DNA of 64,000 bases, taken from contig JAKNSE010000037.1 of assembly GCA_023525975.1 (NCBI GenBank), positions 7,918,501 to 7,982,500 on the forward strand, read 5' to 3'. A model generated the notes under the pieces. That model had not been told where the DNA came from, ran no database searches, and saw only the letters and a list, made by a program, of their open reading frames with translations. The stretch's first letter is position 1, and each line of letters opens with the position of its first letter. The DNA comes from Smallanthus sonchifolius (lineage: Eukaryota > Streptophyta > Magnoliopsida > Asterales > Asteraceae). The position numbers and the translations under genes were made by a program. This document shows, piece after piece, positions 54,409 to 64,000 of this stretch.

Positions 54409-55044
54409 ATGTTTGCAAGTGATACGAATACTAAAATGGGCAAACGGAGCCGAAAACAGGATAACCAAAGCACTACTAAACATCCGGACCCTGTCTACAG
54501 AGGGGTCCGGATGCGGGCATGGGGTAAATGGGTATCCGAGATCCGGGAACCCAAAAAGAAATCCCGGATTTGGCTCGGGACATTTTCCGACCCGGAAATG
54601 GCCGCACGTGCACACGACGTGGCCGCATTAACGATAAAAGGGTCGTCGGCGATCCTTAATTTCCCCGAACTCGCCGATGTGTTGCCCCGACCCCACACGT
54701 GCTCCCCACGTGACATCCAGATAGCAGCCACCAAAGCTGCCGCAATGAACCACCTTAACCCTGTTCCATCCGTATCTACACCCTCCACGTCATCTTCATC
54801 GTCGTACTCCACGTCGGATGAGGTGTCAACACCGCCGGCGGAGGAGTTGGACGAGATAGTTGAGTTACCGAGTTTGGGAGCGAGTTATGACTCGGCCGAG
54901 TCAAGAAATGATTACGTGTTTGTTGACTCCGGGTGGGAATACTACTCATCGTCGGCGGCATGGACGGCGGATTGCGACGGTGAATATTTCGCCGGAGATT
55001 CTGGCACGTTTTTTAACGATGCCTACTCATGGCAACAGTATTAG
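54409..55044 (+). CDS. AP2/ERF transcription factor, DREB subfamily (A-4, TINY/ERF034-ERF039-like)
   Basis: Intronless, 211 residues, full length for the family. One AP2 DNA-binding domain at about residues 29-87: YRGVRMRAWGKWVSEIREP, KSRIWLGTF, AARAHDVAALTIKG, LNFPEL. The DREB-diagnostic Val14 and Glu19 of the domain are V42 and E47. After it, SPRDIQIAATKAA (99-111) and ELDEIVELPSLG (146-157) are typical of the A-4 group. The C-terminus is acidic and aromatic (DYVFVDSGWEYY), a probable activation region. A Lys/Arg cluster (KRSRK, 12-16) may be a nuclear signal. Start: Met1 at 54409 or Met10 at 54436, the latter in better context. Such nuclear proteins bind DRE/GCC-type elements and act in stress or growth control. 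It is the only intact host gene here, between a Mutator element and a copia LTR. Confidence 0.93.
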   Translation: MFASDTNTKMGKRSRKQDNQSTTKHPDPVYRGVRMRAWGKWVSEIREPKKKSRIWLGTFSDPEMAARAHDVAALTIKGSSAILNFPELADVLPRPHTCSPRDIQIAATKAAAMNHLNPVPSVSTPSTSSSSSYSTSDEVSTPPAEELDEIVELPSLGASYDSAESRNDYVFVDSGWEYYSSSAAWTADCDGEYFAGDSGTFFNDAYSWQQY

Positions 55045-56169
55045 AAGACAATCAAAAATTAATTTGTGTGTATTTTTGTTTTTATTATTTTTCTTTCTTT
55101 TTGAATTTGTTTGGTGGGCCTTTTACATTAATAGGAGTTTATTTTTTTTAATCTTTTTTGAACGACAATTTGGATTATTGACAGGTTACTGGTTCACCTG
55201 ATCATCTCTACCACCCTTAGAAGAAAACTCACCATAAGTAAGAAAATCTCCTGGCCCAACCTGAACTCGATTTTGTTTGTATGTTTCTCAATTGAGTAAA
55301 ATAAGTGTAATTTATCATTATTATGTTACTGGTACTGTATTTGATAATAAAAAAGAAAGTTTAGACTGTTACCAACAAAATTAGTATGAATTTACTATAA
55401 GGCAATAGGTCATGATTTGGATTATTAAAAAAACCAAATTGTCTATAATCATAAATAAAGGTTTTGGTAGACAAATTTTTTCGCCTATCCCTCCTATTAA
55501 TAGCACAAATTTTCTTTAATTATTTTTTATTAATTTTTTGTTTTTCGTCTCTCTCTTCTATTACATAATAATGATTTTCTATAATTATTTTTATAAAACA
55601 TTTTTTATTTAAAAAAATTAGGTTTGCTCATAAAACATTTGTAGAAATTGTACATTTTTTTATTCTTTTTATAAACTTTTTTAAAAAGTAACTATATGAC
55701 GTTTCTAAAATTTGTATTAAAAACTATGTAATACCATAAATATGTAATATGTAAATATTTATTAGTAAGTATATAATATTACATTTATTCAACTCGTGTA
55801 ATATACAGGGTTTCTAACCAAGTATATAGATAAAACTTGGTTGATAGTTTTGTCGATGACTTAGGCTCTAGATGAGCTATGTTTCATTGTATTTTAAAAC
55901 TAGTATTGAGCCATGTGTGTTTCAGCACGTGTTAAATGACGGCAATTAATTAAATCTTACGTAACTTTATATAAAAAAGGCGAAACATTTACACGTTTTT
56001 TGAAACTTAATAAAATCTTTATGTAAACACAAACAAAACCGTAAAAAAGTCATCACGTGCGTTGCGACGTGTTAAACGACGACAATGAAACTTTAAATAA
56101 AAAAAGAAAAGTTTAATGGTGAAAAAAGTTAACATATTTGAAAAAGAACATAATTAAAAAATATTAGGC
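55045..56169 (+). other. AT-rich region downstream of the ERF gene
   Basis: It contains possible poly(A) signals (ATAATAAAAAAG near 55345) and no gene. Two similar words, GCACGTGTTAAATGACGGCAATTAA (near 55925) and its variant GCGACGTGTTAAACGACGACAATGA (near 56063), suggest remains of a dispersed repeat. Confidence 0.55.
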
Positions 56170-56656
56170 TGTAGGTCCTGAGCAGACCTGAAAGAACAGA
56201 TCTGCGGAGAAATTCTTCAAACAGTCCGGATCGAGAGGCGGAATCTCTGGACCCAGTATCACTCTCGAATCAGAAATGGTAGAGACGGGTGCGGGAATCA
56301 CATACACGAACAGAAACATATGAAAATAAAAAGAACAGATAATTGAAAGCATAAAACGTATGATTCTTTGATTGAAATGAAAATAAACGTTCGATCATAC
56401 ACTAACAATTAGTCTCACCCCAGGGTGAGCTCCCCCTGGGGTGGTGATTCCCTCTACAGACACACTCACTCCTAATGGGTATTCTACTATATATAGGAGG
56501 CCTCATGTGCCTTGTTTTCCAAGCCACCTGCCAAACAGGCCTGAAAAACAGGCATCGAAACTAGGTAGTTTCGATTGAACAAATGTTCAACCGAAACTAC
56601 TAGTTTCGATACTGTAGTTTCTATTGACAGCATCAGTCTCATTTCTATACCCAACA
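56170..56656 (-). repeat. 3' LTR of the copia element
   Basis: 487 bp, reading TGTTGGGTATAG at 56656 to GACCTACA at 56170, next to the purine tract AGGGGGAGAT. It contains a palindrome pair and a TATA box (56495-56487). The left flank TAGGC (56165-56169) should be the target duplication; its partner is outside the window. Confidence 0.85.
56487..56610 (-). promoter_or_regulatory. Palindromes and TATA box in the copia LTR
   Basis: Reading leftward, the promoter region has CGAAACTA-C-TAGTTTCG (56592-56608), TGAACA-AA-TGTTCA (56576-56589) and ATCGAAACTA-GG-TAGTTTCGAT (56554-56575, perfect 10-bp arms). About 60 bp further is TATATATAG (56495-56487). Palindromes in this position are known from Sirevirus LTRs. 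The word TAGTTTCGAT is the one that forms the long array at 57805-58072. Confidence 0.75.
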
Positions 56657-57020
56657 ATCTCCCCCTAGACTGATGCTATCAAATCTTGTCCTACTCTGTC
56701 TTTCGTCTTCATAGAATGACTGATGATCCAAAGCCTTTCGTTGTGATTCTCCCCCTCAAGTGTAGACCCTCCTATCTTGTAGGCAATTGATAAAGGTTTG
56801 AATCCCAAGTATTAAGCAGTAAATAACCATCTTTATACAAAGATTCTTGACATTCACGAACACTTGATCAACTTTTGCCTTCTCTCCCCCTAAAAAAAGG
56901 TCAATTTCAAGCAAAGGCTCACTTTGTCTTGCATCTTCATAACTCTGCTGATAATTTGAAGTCTTTCATGGTAATTCTCCCCCTGAAGTGTAGACCCTCC
57001 TATTTCTAGGCAAAAAATAA
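56657..57020 (-). repeat. Multiplied polypurine tracts of the copia element
   Basis: On the minus strand AGGGGGAGA-type tracts lie at about 56657-56667 (next to the LTR), 56748-56756, 56881-56891 and 56977-56984; another is at 58991-59000. Two of them sit in longer direct repeats (about 56718-56783 and 56948-57012, sharing CAAGTGTAGACCCTCCTAT). Multiplied tracts are a known trait of Sireviruses. Confidence 0.7.
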
Positions 57021-57804
57021 GGGATCGAATCACCATGTAATCAACAACTAATGATCCGGTTTGTGACAAATATGCTTGACTTGTTACCCGCTACCCAAAC
57101 TTGAACTTTAATCAAAGGAATTACGGCTGAATCAGGCAGAACATCATGTATATTGCCGAAGAAACGAAATTTTCGAAAACCCGAAAAAGGTTGTCTCCAA
57201 GTTTTCTTCCAAAACTCTCCTACTTCTATGCAATATCCTATTAAAAAATTTATCCAAGAAAATTTTCGAAAAACTCTTTTTAAGATAATTTTGAAAGTGT
57301 TGAACCCTTTTATCGAAACTACTTGGTTTTGAAACCCAAACCCCTCTGATTCTTTATACTCAGACTAATATAAACAATTTAAGAGAAAGGTTTAGAGTGG
57401 CCTGTAAGTGACGGAACTTCATCTTACCGAATGTGAGACGTTATTTGCAAGAATACACAATAATCGTGAGTTCGAAGATGATTGAAATGTATGCAAACAC
57501 AGAGAAGCACACAAACGACTGTTATTATGAAGATTTAGTCGAACAAATTTTAAATTTTGAAACCCTGGGTCTGTCGTATTGCAAAAAATCATCAAAAAGA
57601 GGTAGTGAGACGTTACCTGATGATGGAGACGATAGAGACAACGGGGAAAATCAGCTGATATCTTGCAACTCAAACCGACGATTTGAGAGATTTTGTGAAT
57701 GACGGAGAAGGCGAAGAGGTTTTGAAAAATACGAGTAAGAACCAGTATGACGGGAGGGATTGCTTATGAAGGCTTTTAATTCTCGTGAGACAAAAGACAA
57801 AAAT

Positions 57805-58072
57805 GCCCCTGTCGAAACAAGTAGTTTCGATAGGACAAACTAGTTTCGATATGCACAAAGTAGTTTCGATAGTTCAAATTAGTTTCGATATGTACAACTA
57901 GTTTCGATATGTACAAAGTAGTTTCGATAGTTCAAATTAGTTTCGATATGTACAATTAGTTTCGATATGTACAACTAGTTTCGATATGTACAACTAGTTT
58001 CGATAGTTCAAAGAAGTTTCGATAGTTCAAATTAGTTTCGATATGTACAACTAGTTTCGATATTTAATAAAT
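57805..58072. repeat. Array of the word TAGTTTCGATATGTACAAC, about 15 units of 18-19 bp
   Basis: Tandem units alternate between TAGTTTCGATATGTACAAC and TAGTTTCGATAGTTCAAAT variants, in the 3' non-coding region of the copia element. The TTTCGA core is constant while the rest varies. 57020-57800 and 58073-58390 contain no recognisable gene. Confidence 0.88.
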
Positions 58073-58389
58073 AAAATTATATACAAGATATTTACACTTT
58101 TCTACTTGAAAAAGATCCAACATGAGATCAGATCTGGTCAGTCTCTTAAAACACTTCCTTTTGCAATTCACTACTGTGAGTCCCTGAAGATAGCTGGTAT
58201 TTGTGCAAAGTAAACCCGAACATTTGTTTGTACAAAGATTTCATGTGATTAGAAGGTACCATTTAAGCAACATACACGGTGTACCCCACATATTAAAATA
58301 AAATGATTTTGAAAAACCTATCAATCCTTAAGAAGTACCCATCTTCATCCTATCATCTCTTTCTGATTAACCAAGGTACCACTAAAATA

Positions 58390-58640
58390 AAATAAGATAT
58401 CCAAGTGGATTTAGAAAATTAAAATAAAATATATCCAAGTAGATATTAAAAATGTACGAGCATTCTAGATCTTTGCGTAAGCAAAACAGAAGAAGTCGTA
58501 AAATTATCCAAGCGGATAGAAAAATGTTGAACACCCGAGATCTTTATGTAAGCAAAACAGACGGGGTCAAATCATCCAAGTGGATGGGAAAAGGATGAGC
58601 ACCCGAGATCTTTGCGTAAGCAAAACATACGGAGTCATCG
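58390..58640. repeat. Direct repeats of about 70 bp in copia 3' region
   Basis: Units of the form ATCCAAGYGGAT ... GAGATCTTTGCGTAAGCAAAACA at about 58430, 58505 and 58573, with two shorter partial units before. The sub-word TTTGCGTAAGCAAA is itself a palindrome (TTTGC-GTAA-GCAAA). No coding potential. Confidence 0.7.
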
Positions 58641-59094
58641 GTGGTAAATATCGTTATATTGACGGTCACTTGGCGTATGAATAGGAATCCAATACGTAAG
58701 CCTGTATCTGATTGAATCGGTTTTCTTAGATATAAAAATGGGTTAGATGTTTCAATAATGGATTCAAACACACAAGTATGAGATATATATTAGGTTTTCA
58801 CACTACTTACAAGTTTTAACCATATGTCGGGCCTACCAGCTATACCTCAGTAAACACCATCGCTTTTGGTCTATTCCATGTCCAAGAGATGAGATCAGAC
58901 ACTATCATTTCTCAAAGGTCAGATTCAATTTTTCCTGCAACTTGTAAGATTATATACACAGCAATTCTTTTCAATATTAAAATATTATATTTCTCCCCCA
59001 AAAGATTTGCGTGGATACTGTACATAAAAATAAAATCTTTTTGGAATTTTCTTAGACAATTTAAACAGAATAATAAAAAAATTATTTACACAAC

Positions 59095-60423
59095 TTACTG
59101 AAAGTTGATCATTCCAAGCATCTCCACCAGTTAGGCAAATCTGGTAGAGTCAAAAGCCTTTGTGAAGATGCCTGCGGTTTGTTTATTAGTTTTGACTTCA
59201 ACAATTCGAATATGCTTCTTTTCAACACAGTCACGAATAAAATGATGTTTAATTTCAATGTGTTTGGTTTTGGAATGCTGAACGGGGTTTTTGGTGATAT
59301 GGGGAACGGCAGTGTTGTCACACAGAATGGGTGTCTCATGGAAAGTGATCCCATAATCAAGCATCTGATGGTGTATCCATCTGACTTGTGAACAACAGAG
59401 GGCTGCGGCAATGTATTCGGCTTCGGTGGTGGATTGGGAGACGGTGGATTGTTTCTTACATTGCCATGAGACAAGGCGGTTGCCAAGGAATTGACAACCT
59501 CCAGAAGTAGATTTTTGGTCTAAGTTGCAACCCCCGTAGTCTGAATCTGAATAAGCCACAAGATCAAACAAGTCAGTTTTAGGATACCACAGACCCAATT
59601 TTGACTTATACCTTAAGTATCTTAAAATACGTTTAACAGCAGATAAATGAGAGAGTTTAGGATTAGCCTGAAAACGTGCACACAAACACACTGCAGACAT
59701 GATGCCGGGTCTGCTGGCCGTGAGATACATGAGAGATCCTATCATAGAGCGATATAGATGCGGATCAACGCTTTCCCCATCCACATAAGGAGTCAAGCAA
59801 TGTCGAACTTCCACAGGAGTTTTTACTGGATGGGAATCAGCCATTTTGAACTTGGTCAAGATTTCTTTTACGTATTTTTCTTGATGGATAAGGATTCCAG
59901 ACTCAGACTGATCAACTTGTAGTCCCAAAAAGAACTTCATTTCCACCATGGAGCTCATCTTAAACTTAGATCGCATCACTTCTTCAAATTCTTTGCAGAG
60001 ACGGGGATTTGTAGATCCAAAAATGATATCATCCACATAAATTTGCACCATGATTGTATCCTTTTCCTCCTTCCGTTTGAACAAAGTTTGGTCAATTGCT
60101 CCTCGTGTGAAACCATTCTCAAGCAGATGCTTTGATAAAGTTTCATACCACGCACGAGGTGCTTGGTGAAGACCGTACAATGCTTTGTCTAACTTGTAAA
60201 CACGGTCTGGAAAATTAGGATCAATGAAACCCGGCGGCTGCTTGACATATACTTCTTCTTGAACTTTGCCATACAAAAATGCGTTTTTGACATCCATTTG
60301 ATGGACGGTGAAGTCCATGTAGGCTGCATAGGCGAGAAACATTCTGATGGCTTTCAAGCGAGCCACTGGTGCAAAGACTTCCTCATAGTCAATCCCTTCT
60401 TCTTGATAGAAACCTTGAACCAC
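59095..60423 (-). CDS. pol: Copia reverse transcriptase and RNase H
   Basis: 430 codons open from 60423 to a stop at 59131, then 12 more family codons to a stop at 59095; the first stop sits in FA-x-LVEMLGMINF and is a point mutation. RT: HQMDVKNAFLYG near residues 41-52, LYGLHQAPRAWY at 82-93, catalytic IYVDDIIFGST at 128-138. RNase H: VAYSDSDYGG near 276-285, TTEAEYIAA, LCDNTAV, KTKHIEIKHHFIRD. The upstream break is a TGA at about 60439 where CGA is expected; the real protein continues from the integrase frame. RT copies element RNA in cytoplasmic particles. Confidence 0.9.
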
Positions 60424-60438
60424 CAGATGAGCTTTATT

Positions 60439-61392
60439 TCAAATCATAGTGCCGCCTTCATCCTTTTTGTTGCGAAAAACCCAACGAGTGCCGATTGGAA
60501 CTTTGTTCTTGGGAAGATCTACCAAATTCCACACATGCAGCTTTGAGAATTGCTGTAGCTCTTCCTGCATTGCTTCCACCCAGCTGTTTTCTAGTAGAGA
60601 TGCTTTAATGTTCTTTGGTTCAGTTTGAGAGATGAAGCAAGAAAACATGCTGTTTTCAAATACTTCACAGGCACTTCGGGTACTAACACCCACATTTAGT
60701 GGTCCAATGATGTTATTGGTGGGATGAATCTTGTGAATTCGCAGTTGAGGAATTTCATCTTCTTCTACGACTTCTTCCAAATTGGTAAGATTTTCAGCAG
60801 GAGGATCGGCAATATCGTTAATAGGATCTTCAGCAGGTGATTGTGGTGCAACATCTACTATTGGAATGGAGTTGTCTTCAACAGTTTCACTTGTTGCACC
60901 AGAACCGGATGACTCCATATTAGATTCAGCATTAGCAACCACATGAATTTCAACCTGAGCAGATGAAGAAGAGCCTTGATCATTTATGTTCCCTAGATTG
61001 TTCACAGAGAAGTAAGGATTAGCATGAGTTGATTCAATAGAGAAATCAGGAAGATTAAATGACTTAAAAACTGAATCGACGTCAAAGAGCCAATTGGGAC
61101 CGTCTCCTACGTCCGTATGATTGTTTTCATGCCAATTGATATCAATGGACTCCATCACTATCCTTTTCTTCTTATGGTAGACACGAAAAGCACGTTGATT
61201 GGATGAGTAACCAACAAAATAGCATTCATCAGCTTTGGCTTCAAACTTGTTGAGCTGATCTGAAGTGTTCAGCATTGTGCATACACACCCAAATTTTCTG
61301 AAAAAATCAATAACTGGCTTGCGCTTGTACATGATCTCATAAGGTGTCTTGTTGCAACTTTTAGTGATAAGAACCGATTTTGCACAAAACAT
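60439..61392 (-). CDS. Copia integrase C-terminus and linker to RT
   Basis: It begins in the conserved segment NKTPYEIMYKRKP (just after a frameshift near 61370 that separates it from the integrase core), then CYFVGYSSNQRAFRVYHKKK, a long acidic Ser/Glu/Asp-rich linker, and the start of RT (LENSWVEAMQEELQQFSKLH, GTRWVFRNKKDEGG). It ends at the TGA that interrupts the RT frame. It is a fragment of the polyprotein, not a separate gene. Confidence 0.85.
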   Translation of the reverse strand: MFCAKSVLITKSCNKTPYEIMYKRKPVIDFFRKFGCVCTMLNTSDQLNKFEAKADECYFVGYSSNQRAFRVYHKKKRIVMESIDINWHENNHTDVGDGPNWLFDVDSVFKSFNLPDFSIESTHANPYFSVNNLGNINDQGSSSSAQVEIHVVANAESNMESSGSGATSETVEDNSIPIVDVAPQSPAEDPINDIADPPAENLTNLEEVVEEDEIPQLRIHKIHPTNNIIGPLNVGVSTRSACEVFENSMFSCFISQTEPKNIKASLLENSWVEAMQEELQQFSKLHVWNLVDLPKNKVPIGTRWVFRNKKDEGGTMI

Positions 61393-62420
61393 GCAGTGTT
61401 GACCGCCTCAGCGCAGAAAGTCACGGGAAGCTTAGAGTCAAAAATCATTGTTCGTGCAGCTTCAATTAAAGTGCGGTTTCTTCTTTCAGCTACACCGTTT
61501 TTTTGAGGAGTACGAGGTGCACTAAATTGTCGAGAGATTCCTTTGCTTTCACAGAAGAAATCAAGAGTTGCATTTTTGAATTCTGTTCCATGATCGCTGC
61601 GGATAGTCTTCACACTTAGATTGAAGAGGTTCTCAATTTGAAGCAGATAGGTTTTTAAAATCTCTGGCGTCTCATCTTTTGTGGCTAAGAAAAACACCGA
61701 AGTGAAACGAGAGAAATCATCTGTTACCACCAGACAGTATGACTTTCGTCCAAGACTCATGACACTCACTGGACCAAAAAGATCCATGTGAAGCAATTGG
61801 AGAGGAGAGTCAATGGAATTGGTGGTTTTAGGCTTATGTGAAGATTTGTGCTGTTTTCCTTTGGAACATGAGATACAGTGTTCCATAGGAGTGAAATCTT
61901 TGAGAGGTAATCCAGTGACTAGGTTGCCTCGAACCAGTCGATTCATTGTTTTGAAATTGACATGTCCCAACCTCTTATGCCACAAGAAAGATTCATCTTC
62001 AGAATCCTTTGAGAGAAAACACGATTCAATGCCCGATGGGTTGTTCATATCCAAGCTATATGTGTTGTATCTTCTGGGAGCACGCATGAGAATAAGTTCT
62101 TCTGGAATCACCACTCCTGGTTTCAAGATAAGACATTCCTTTGAATTGAATAAGGCACAAAAGTCCTTGTCACAAATCTGTGAAACACTCATCAGATTGT
62201 ATTTCAACTGAGGAACAAAGTTGACAAATTCCAGACTATTTACTCCATTTGATACTGTTCCTTGTCCTTCAATCTTTCCTCCTCTTGGGTTTCCAGCAAA
62301 AGCAACATACTCTCCATCAATTTGATGATAATCTTGCAGCAAGTTAAAGTGCCTAGTCATATGTCTTGAACATCCACTATCTACATGCCAGATGTTATTA
62401 CCGGTTCTTCTTGATTGACC
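61269..62420 (-). CDS. Copia protease end and integrase core
   Basis: The upstream in-frame text contains the protease active site WHVDSGCSRHMTR (about 62395-62355), with a stop at about 62420 further up. Integrase: HHCC finger WHKRLGHVNFKTMNRLV...CISCSKGKQ, then the core with HMDLFGPV, IRSDHGTEFKN and APRTPQKNGVAERRNR supplying D, D, E. The frame is lost at about 61380 by an indel, giving a short false end. Protease cleaves the polyprotein and integrase inserts cDNA in the nucleus. Confidence 0.88.
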   Translation of the reverse strand, partial: GQSRRTGNNIWHVDSGCSRHMTRHFNLLQDYHQIDGEYVAFAGNPRGGKIEGQGTVSNGVNSLEFVNFVPQLKYNLMSVSQICDKDFCALFNSKECLILKPGVVIPEELILMRAPRRYNTYSLDMNNPSGIESCFLSKDSEDESFLWHKRLGHVNFKTMNRLVRGNLVTGLPLKDFTPMEHCISCSKGKQHKSSHKPKTTNSIDSPLQLLHMDLFGPVSVMSLGRKSYCLVVTDDFSRFTSVFFLATKDETPEILKTYLLQIENLFNLSVKTIRSDHGTEFKNATLDFFCESKGISRQFSAPRTPQKNGVAERRNRTLIEAARTMIFDSKLPVTFCAEAVNTACFVQNRFLSLKVATRHLMRSCTSASQLLIFSENLGVYAQC

Positions 62421-62466
62421 CTATACACAACGAACCATTTATACGTTTTGACCAACATTGTTTCAA

Positions 62467-64000
62467 TCAAGAGATCTTAGTGTCAGGATATGACATCTCA
62501 TTGGAATCAAAATTACAACCATCATTTGATGAAACACGGTCATCAAATAGAACATTATTTTTAATTTTCCACGTTTGTTTTAAATGATTTTTAGCATTTT
62601 TAATTCTTTTACGCCTAGATTTCCTGCTGTGAGAAGACTTAGGCAACATGTATGAATTTAATGAACTTTCGAAAGACGATTTTTTATTAGAATTTGTGGT
62701 TGTCAATTTACAACTTTTTGAAACATGATTTGAGGCACCACAACTAAAACAGACGTTTTCACAAGATATCTTAGCCTGATAATAGTCATCACAAGATGAA
62801 GATGATTGTGATGTTGAGGAATCTGAACATGAGACGGTTCTCTCATCAATAACTTTGTCTTGAAGATGTGCTTCCTTTAATCTGAAAAATTTCATGTTGC
62901 TCATGGTTTCACGTGGTACATCATTCACAATAATTCATGCACTTTAAATTTTGTAACACATGGCATAACATTCAAAGATTTAGGAACAAAAGGCAAAGCA
63001 TTTTTAAATTTAGAAACATCACATCCCAAACCTGTATGCTCAGCAGGCATAGAATCAAAATACAAGTTTTTAACGTGTTCACAAATATTTGGTTTTGACA
63101 CGGACATATTATTACATTCATCCGACTCAAGTTCTTTTAAAATAGTTCTATCATTAGCACTCTTATCACAATCATCTTCGGAATTTACACAATTTGACTC
63201 TGCACAAGAAGCAAAACTGTCAGAATCAGAGGATGTAATATAATCATCAGGAGATAATGTGCAAACAAAAGGTGTGGAAACATGTGGAGATGACATATCA
63301 GCAAATCTCCCTGATTTAGAATAAGGAGGTGGATGAGAGTTATACCTAAGACCTTATGTGCCTTTTCTATTAAATTGTTTATCAATTATTCCAAACAGAA
63401 TTTTCTGATCCATATCAATGTGATCAACCTGTAATTTGGCCTTTTCTGCCTTTTGGACTCTTTCAGTTAAAATTGTATTATTAATGGTTTGAGTATTGAG
63501 TTGCACAATTAAAGAGCGATTTTCACCAGAAATATCACGAATTTCTTTAAGTAAAGTTTCTCATTTTTGGCCACAGAGTCATACATCACCTTAATGTGAT
63601 TTCGTTCATCAATCAAGGCTTGATTGATGAATCTGTATTTTTGAATTTCATTCAAGCAAGATCTAGAATTACACAGTTTAGAAATAACCTCAGCAGGCAC
63701 AGCAGTGAGATCCTTAGCAGGTTCAATCATGACACACTTGCCCATGTCCTCCACATCAGCCATCAAAGCTTTATCAGCAGCTTCCTCAGCTTGGTCTCCC
63801 CAATGATAATGTCCATCAGCCTGACACACAAGAGCTGTGGAGCTTGAAGATGTGCTTGTCTTTGGAGGATTGGCAGCTTGTTTTCCAGAGGAGATCTTCT
63901 TTTCTTGCTGATCCTTGGAGGACGGTTCCTTGCAGTTTCTAGCAAAGTGACCCAGTTGATCACAATTGTAGCATCTCACCTTCTTGATATCAAACCCAAG
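62467..64000 (-). pseudogene. gag: Copia gag, C-terminal part (broken)
   Basis: It enters from the right edge. The first CCHC knuckle, CYNCDQLGHFARNC, is near 63935-63975. Then a Ser/Thr/Lys-rich stretch, ALVCQADGHYHWGDQAEEAA, and LCNSRSCLNEIQKYRFINQ typical of copia Gag. A frameshift near 63545, a frame continuing to 63296, a stop near 62925 and a last frame 62928-62467 with a second knuckle, CFSCGASNHVSKSC, and a basic patch follow. A stop at about 62467 separates it from protease. Confidence 0.8.

Larger units (their letters stand above)
56170..64000 (-). mobile_element. Ty1/copia retrotransposon (Sirevirus-like), 5' part outside the window
   Basis: On the minus strand: gag, protease, integrase, RT, RNase H (64000 down to 59095), a 2.4-kb repeat-rich 3' region, a polypurine tract (56657-56667) and the 3' LTR (56656-56170, TGTTGGG...CCTACA). 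Integrase before RT marks copia. Gag with CCHC knuckles, a long 3' region and several purine tracts suggest a Sirevirus; the LTR of 487 bp is short for that group, so the subfamily is tentative. Several frameshifts and at least three stops break it. The target duplication partner is outside. Confidence 0.9.

Noticed and set aside
54239..54812. Open frames overlapping the ERF gene in other frames and strand
   Set aside because: Shadows of the AP2 domain's GC-rich codons.
57419..57702. Env-like ORF of the copia element (either strand)
   Set aside because: Under 90 codons, no signal peptide, membrane span or family resemblance; probably chance.
57805..58072. Regular 18-19 bp repeats that could look like a CRISPR array
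   Set aside because: Units are contiguous without unique spacers, lie in a plant retrotransposon and have no cas genes; they are a tandem repeat.

Overview
This is nuclear DNA of a flowering plant, almost certainly a eudicot. It has GT-AG introns of about 70-100 bp, AT-rich intergenic DNA, plant-specific retrotransposon lineages and one intact plant AP2/ERF (DREB-type) gene. The family is not provable from the window; Asteraceae is only a guess. About 56 kb of the 64 kb is transposable element, and the only clear host gene is the ERF at 54409-55044.

Positions 1-48126 are a nest of LTR retrotransposons up to four levels deep. An old Ty3/gypsy element of the Tat lineage (gag enters from the left edge, LTR near 46874-48126) was hit by an Athila-like element (A, 3550-16461) and by a chromovirus-like gypsy (B, 16500-40928, perfect target duplication GTAGA). 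B carries a deletion-derivative gypsy (D, about 17778-34097). Inside D's integrase sits the youngest element (C, 20145-31295, perfect duplication TTAGC). A solo Athila-type LTR (42992-44618, duplication ACATA) lies in the Tat 3' region, which also carries an antisense accessory gene. By eye the first 200 bp of paired LTRs differ by about 3% in C and about 6% in A and B, consistent with C being the last arrival.

Right of the nest, 48784-51480 holds the remains of a Mutator-like transposon: a broken transposase and a convergent small GRF zinc-finger/membrane gene. Next come a 1.3 kb non-autonomous Mutator element with a perfect 9-bp target duplication (52371-53662), a 63-bp tandem duplication, and the ERF gene. 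From 56170 to the right edge a Ty1/copia element runs on the minus strand; its 3' LTR is at 56170-56656, followed by a long repeat-rich 3' region with several polypurine tracts, then RT/RNase H, integrase, protease and gag.

No new enzymatic system was found. The most unusual signal is non-coding. Most LTR families here carry their own array of short CpG-rich inverted repeats, usually just upstream of a TATA box, and element A carries an extra copy of that arrangement inside its body. Two unrelated families share a CGCG-N3-CGCG word. The LTR of D also holds about ten tandem hairpins whose stems change in a compensated way, suggesting conserved RNA or DNA secondary structure.
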